Made by a program: the position numbers and the translations under genes
Notes under the pieces: model-generated
The model's input: only the letters and a program-made list of their open reading frames with translations
What the model was told of the DNA's origin: nothing
Database searches by the model: none
Shown here: positions 6,706-9,251 of the stretch, piece after piece
How positions within the stretch are numbered: the first letter of the stretch is position 1
Layout of the letters: each line of letters starts with the position of its first letter
Assembly: GCA_030043215.1 (NCBI GenBank)
Contig: JASHYG010000218.1
Coordinates: 1 to 9,251 of the forward strand
Direction of reading: 5' to 3'
Origin: Gammaproteobacteria bacterium
GTDB taxonomy: Bacteria > Pseudomonadota > Gammaproteobacteria > Steroidobacterales > Steroidobacteraceae
Length of the DNA stretch: 9,251 bases

Positions 6706-6753
6706 CGCGGGCCGGCGCGGGCCCTGCGCGGGCCGGCGGAGGCCCTACGCGGG
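6706..6753. repeat. 21-bp tandem repeat, 2.3 copies
   Basis: CGCGGGCCGGCG starts at 6706 and again at 6727, and CGCGGG starts at 6748, a steady 21-bp period. The two full units (6706-6726, 6727-6747) agree at 18 of 21 positions. The repeat lies in the leader of the rhomboid gene, ending about 22 bp before its start codon. GGGCCC and GGCCGGC-type self-complementary cores allow strong RNA folding. Confidence 0.75.
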
Positions 6754-6782
6754 TTCGTGCAATAATCGGACTCCAGGGCCGT

Positions 6783-6799
6783 GGCGAGCACTGCTCGCC
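6783..6799. promoter_or_regulatory. 17-bp perfect palindrome, candidate operator
   Basis: GGCGAGCA (6783-6790), a central C, and TGCTCGCC (6792-6799) form a perfect inverted repeat. It sits mid-way in the divergent rhomboid/MFS intergenic region, about 125 bp before the MFS start. The size and symmetry fit a binding site for a dimeric regulator. No regulator gene is in the window to assign it to. Confidence 0.4.
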
Positions 6800-6810
6800 G
6801 GTCGGGCTCG

Positions 6811-6862
6811 CAGGGCTCGATACTGGCACGGCTCAGGGCTCGGTCCAGGGCTCGATACTGGC
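6811..6862. repeat. 17-bp direct repeat at 35-bp spacing
   Basis: CAGGGCTCGATACTGGC occurs exactly at 6811-6827 and 6846-6862. A partial copy, CAGGGCTCG, starts at 6834, and GGGCTCG also precedes each full copy (6804, 6836). The start-to-start distance of 35 bp is between three and three and a half helical turns. The repeats lie 60-110 bp before the MFS start codon, where regulator sites would be expected. No clear -35/-10 pair was found nearby. Confidence 0.7.
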
Positions 6863-6912
6863 CGGCACGAGGCCTCATCGGTCACGCCCCGCAGCGGGCG
6901 CGCTCGAGCATG

Positions 6913-6923
6913 AGGAGGGGGAC
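6913..6923 (+). promoter_or_regulatory. Strong ribosome binding site of the MFS gene
   Basis: AGGAGG (6913-6918) stands 5 nt before the ATG at 6924. It is the best Shine-Dalgarno sequence in the window and fixes the start against the longer open frame that continues upstream. Confidence 0.85.
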
Positions 6924-8222
6924 ATGAAGAAGAGCGGTTTTTACGGGTGGAAGCTGATCGCCGCGTTCTGGGTGATCGTGTTCATCAACATTGCGTTCGC
7001 GGCCTACGGCTCGCCCGTCATGAACGCGGGCATGGCACAGCAGCTGCATCTCTCGCGGACCCTCGCCGGCATGCCGTACTCGGTGTACACGGTCATGTCG
7101 GCCGTCCCGTCCGTGCTGATCGCGGTCCTCGTGCGCCGGTTCGGCGTTCGGATGACCGTCGTCTTCGGCAGCCTGCTGATTCTCGCCGGATGCGTGCTCA
7201 TGGCGACCGTCGTGAATTCGGCGCTCGGCGCCGTGATCGTCTTCGGGTTCGTGATTGCGTTCGGCGTGTGCGCCGGGGGCGTGTTCGGCGTTCAGCCGGG
7301 AGTCGTCCTGTGGTTCGTGCGCCGCCGCGCGCTCGCGATATCCCTCGTTTATTCGGGGGGCGCGTTCGGGGGGCTGTTCGCTGCGCGGATGCTGAACCGA
7401 GTCATCGTGCACGCGGGCGGCAACTGGCGCGCTGGGTGGTGGCTGTTCGCCGCGCTCGCCGCGGTCGCCGCCGTGATCGCTCTAGTCTTCATCCGCGAGA
7501 GACCGTCGGATCTCGGCCAGGAGCCCGATGGCGGGCCCCGGCCCGCGCGTTCCTCCAAAGCAGCGAAGATGCCGCCACGCCCGTCGTTCATCACTCACGA
7601 GGTCTGGCCGTTCGCGGAGGTGCTGCGGTCGGGACGGTTCTGGATCATGGTGCTCGCCCTGTGCGGCGGCAGCGCCGGATTCACGCTCTTCATGGCGCAA
7701 GGCGTGCTGCACCTGAACGACCTCGGCTTCACGACGGCGCAGGCGGCCCTTGCCCTGAGCGTCACGACGGGATCGGCGCTCCTCGGCAAGGCCGCGCTCG
7801 CGCTGTTCGGGGACATCATCGACCCTCGCTACATCTGGGCGGTCACCGCGGCGGTGTTCGGCATCGGCCTGGTCCTCGTCATCGACCCGAGGAGCATGCT
7901 CAGCGTCTACGCCTTCTCGCTGTGCGTCGGGTTCGGGTTCGGCGGTGGCCTCGTCTGCATGATGACCACGTTGAGCAACTACTACGGAACCGAGGTCTTT
8001 GCGGCCGCCGCGGGGATCGCCGGGGCGCTCAACACCATCGTCAGCTTCGTCGCCTCGGTGCTCGGCGGAGTCGTGTACGACGCGCTGGGCAGCTATGCGC
8101 CGACGTTCTATATACTCGCGGCCTGGTGCTTTGCCGGGGCGATCGCGCTCGTGCTGGTGCGGCCGCCGCTGCGCCACGCGGCGGCCGGCCGGCCTGCGGT
8201 CGCGGTAAGCGGCGGTCCTTGA
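6924..8222 (+). CDS. MFS transporter (monocarboxylate / oxalate-formate antiporter-like)
   Basis: A 432-residue permease with about twelve helices in two halves, split by a hydrophilic loop around residues 190-230. It begins MKKSGFYGWKLIAAFWVIVF, the 'YGW' opening common in the OFA and monocarboxylate-type MFS branch. Motif-A-like loops are seen at RRFGVRMTV (71-79) and at GDIIDPRYIW (296-305). The stretch SNYYGTEVFAAAAGIAGALN (351-370) followed by GGVVYDALGSY (381-391) is typical of helices 10-11 in this branch, which carries small carboxylates. Such proteins sit in the inner membrane and use proton symport or anion exchange. The gene has its own strong ribosome site, and 53 bp after its stop comes the acetoacetyl-CoA synthetase gene, so an organic acid, perhaps a keto acid, is a reasonable substrate. 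The MFS call is firm; the substrate is inferred. Confidence 0.9.
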   Translation: MKKSGFYGWKLIAAFWVIVFINIAFAAYGSPVMNAGMAQQLHLSRTLAGMPYSVYTVMSAVPSVLIAVLVRRFGVRMTVVFGSLLILAGCVLMATVVNSALGAVIVFGFVIAFGVCAGGVFGVQPGVVLWFVRRRALAISLVYSGGAFGGLFAARMLNRVIVHAGGNWRAGWWLFAALAAVAAVIALVFIRERPSDLGQEPDGGPRPARSSKAAKMPPRPSFITHEVWPFAEVLRSGRFWIMVLALCGGSAGFTLFMAQGVLHLNDLGFTTAQAALALSVTTGSALLGKAALALFGDIIDPRYIWAVTAAVFGIGLVLVIDPRSMLSVYAFSLCVGFGFGGGLVCMMTTLSNYYGTEVFAAAAGIAGALNTIVSFVASVLGGVVYDALGSYAPTFYILAAWCFAGAIALVLVRPPLRHAAAGRPAVAVSGGP

Positions 8223-8256
8223 GCCGCCTCGCCGGCACGTAGACATTCCCGTTCAG

Positions 8257-8271
8257 CTTCGAGTCGAAGGG
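8257..8271 (+). promoter_or_regulatory. Ribosome site of the synthetase gene inside a small palindrome
   Basis: AAGGG (8267-8271) lies 4 nt before the ATG at 8276 and is the likely Shine-Dalgarno site. CTTCGA (8257-8262), G, TCGAAG (8264-8269) is a 13-bp palindrome whose right arm covers the first three bases of that site. In RNA a 5-bp stem with a 3-nt loop could partly mask it. Confidence 0.4.
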
Positions 8272-8275
8272 TTCC

Positions 8276-9251
8276 ATGGTCAGAGAAGGCGATCTGCTGT
8301 GGACGCCGAGCCCGGAATGGGTCGAGCGGTCCAATCTCACGGCGTATCGGCGCTGGCTCGAGCGCACGCGCAAGCTCCGGTTCGAGACCTACGATGAGCT
8401 CTGGCGCTGGTCGGTCGGGGACCTCGATGCCTTCTGGGCATCGATCTGGGAGTACTGCGGAGTGCAGGCCTCCTCGCCGTACGAGCGCGTGCTCGGGCGG
8501 CGGGAGATGCCCGGGGCCGAATGGTTTCCGGGCGCGAGGCTCAATTACGCCGAGCACGCGCTGCGTCACGAGAGGCCCGGCGCGGATGCCGTCTATCATC
8601 TCTCGGAGCGCACGCCGCTCAGCCGGATCTCCTGGCAGGACCTCGGGAATCGGGTGAGGGTGCTGGCTACGGAGCTGCGCAAGCTCGGCATCGAGCCCGG
8701 CGACCGGGTCGCCGCATACATACCGAACATCCCGCAGGCGCTCATCGCCCTGCTCGCCACGGCGAGCATCGGGGCGATCTGGACGAGCTGCGGGCCGGAG
8801 TTCGGCACGCGCGGGGTGCTCGACCGGTTCACGCAGCTCTCGCCGAAGCTGCTCTTCTGCGTCGACGGCTATCAGTACGCCGCGAAGCCCTTCGACCGGC
8901 GGGGAGAGCTCGCGAAGATCATCGGCGAGCTCTCATCTCTCGAGCACGTCGTGTGCGTGCCGTATCTCAACGCCCACGAGCGGACGCCATTCTCGACTCA
9001 CACGCTCTTCTGGGACGAGCTCATCGAGCGCCCGCCGGTTGCGGCGAGTGAGTTCCGCTTCGAGCAGGTGCCGTTCGGACATCCGCTGTGGATCCTCTTC
9101 TCCTCCGGCACCACGGGCCTGCCGAAGGCCATCGTGCACAGCCACGGCGGCATCCTCATCGAGCAGTTGAAGGCGCTCAATTTCCAGATGGACATGCGCC
9201 CCGGGGAGCGGCTGTTCTTCTACACGACGACCGGCTGGATGATGTGGAACT
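8276..9251 (+). CDS. aacS: Acetoacetyl-CoA synthetase, N-terminal half (3' end outside the window)
   Basis: The frame is open from ATG 8276 to the window edge: 325 codons plus one base, about half the usual length of roughly 650 residues. The enzyme makes acetoacetyl-CoA from acetoacetate, ATP and CoA in the cytoplasm (EC 6.2.1.16). It starts with the family's own N-terminal region (LLWTPSPEWVERSNLTAY, then MPGAEWFPGARLNYAEHAL at 78-96). The adenylation motif ILFSSGTTGLPKAIVHSHGG spans 273-292, followed by FFYTTTGWMMWN (314-325), characteristic of acetoacetyl-CoA and related synthetases. IPNIPQALIALLATASIGAIW (149-169) is also conserved. Plain acetyl-CoA synthetase is less likely because the opening and the WFPGARLNYAEH pattern are those of the acetoacetate enzyme. 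It follows the MFS gene by 53 bp on the same strand, so co-transcription is likely. Confidence 0.95.
   Translation, partial: MVREGDLLWTPSPEWVERSNLTAYRRWLERTRKLRFETYDELWRWSVGDLDAFWASIWEYCGVQASSPYERVLGRREMPGAEWFPGARLNYAEHALRHERPGADAVYHLSERTPLSRISWQDLGNRVRVLATELRKLGIEPGDRVAAYIPNIPQALIALLATASIGAIWTSCGPEFGTRGVLDRFTQLSPKLLFCVDGYQYAAKPFDRRGELAKIIGELSSLEHVVCVPYLNAHERTPFSTHTLFWDELIERPPVAASEFRFEQVPFGHPLWILFSSGTTGLPKAIVHSHGGILIEQLKALNFQMDMRPGERLFFYTTTGWMMWN

Noticed and set aside
6761..6766. AATAAT as a -10 box for the MFS gene
   Set aside because: The bases 17 nt upstream (GGAGGC) do not resemble a -35 box, and the leader would be about 150 nt with no other support.
6824..6838. Sigma-54 type -24 element (TGGCACG) before the MFS gene
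   Set aside because: The spacing position for the -12 element reads AGGG instead of TTGC, so only half of the consensus is present.
6684..6878. N-terminal extension of the rhomboid protein to a start at 6878
   Set aside because: The extra 65 residues are Arg/Ala/Pro-rich and made from the intergenic repeats. Known compact rhomboids begin close to the first helix, as from 6683.
6042..6923. Open plus-strand frame continuing far upstream of the MFS start, giving a 726-residue reading
   Set aside because: The upstream part lies antisense to the rhomboid gene and is Glu/Arg/Pro-rich with no family likeness. The AGGAGG site and the conserved MFS opening fix the start at 6924.
1..9251. Frequent CTCGAG-type hexamers throughout the window
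   Set aside because: They fall mostly inside genes as Leu-Glu or Ser-Ser/Arg codon pairs in preferred GC-rich codons, with no regular spacing.

Overview
The window is GC-rich DNA, densely coded with short intergenic gaps, and looks like the chromosome of a metabolically versatile proteobacterium. The gene families and start signals fit a Gamma- or Betaproteobacterium, but nothing here fixes the genus. I see no tRNA, rRNA, CRISPR array, transposase or phage gene. The two outermost genes run off the window.

Layout. (1) Positions 2-448, plus strand: the 3' end of an FAD-dependent oxidoreductase gene. (2) Facing it, 485-1144 on the minus strand (probably starting further upstream, at an ATT codon at 1162): an aldolase/decarboxylase of the RraA-like HMG/CHA aldolase family. 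It has its own promoter-like sequence, with the -35 box in the loop of a 10-bp inverted repeat. (3) Positions 1294-5977, minus strand: a compact four-gene ABC-2 type export operon, in transcription order ATPase (GldA-like), six-helix permease (GldF/NosY-like), GldG-family protein, DUF4340 protein. Spacers are 16 nt, 7 nt and a 4-nt ATGA overlap. (4) Positions 6084-6683, minus strand, just upstream of that operon: a rhomboid intramembrane serine protease. (5) Positions 6684-6923: a 240-bp divergent intergenic region with a 21-bp tandem repeat, a 17-bp palindrome and a 17-bp direct repeat spaced 35 bp apart. (6) Positions 6924-8222, plus strand: an MFS transporter. (7) Position 8276 to the window end, plus strand: the first 325 codons of acetoacetyl-CoA synthetase, open at the edge.

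How the parts work together. The ABC/GldG/DUF4340 set is one membrane complex: a cytoplasmic ATPase, a permease, and two membrane-anchored proteins with large extracytoplasmic domains. Its relatives include the gliding-motility Gld transporter of Bacteroidetes, but similar sets occur in non-gliding bacteria and the substrate is unknown. The MFS carrier and acetoacetyl-CoA synthetase read as an uptake-and-activation pair for a small organic acid, perhaps acetoacetate itself. The aldolase and the FAD oxidoreductase are catabolic enzymes of the kind found in aromatic or carboxylic-acid degradation. The most interesting items are the orphan ABC/GldG/DUF4340 exporter beside a rhomboid protease, the probable ATT start and loop-embedded promoter of the aldolase, and the repeat-rich divergent intergenic region.
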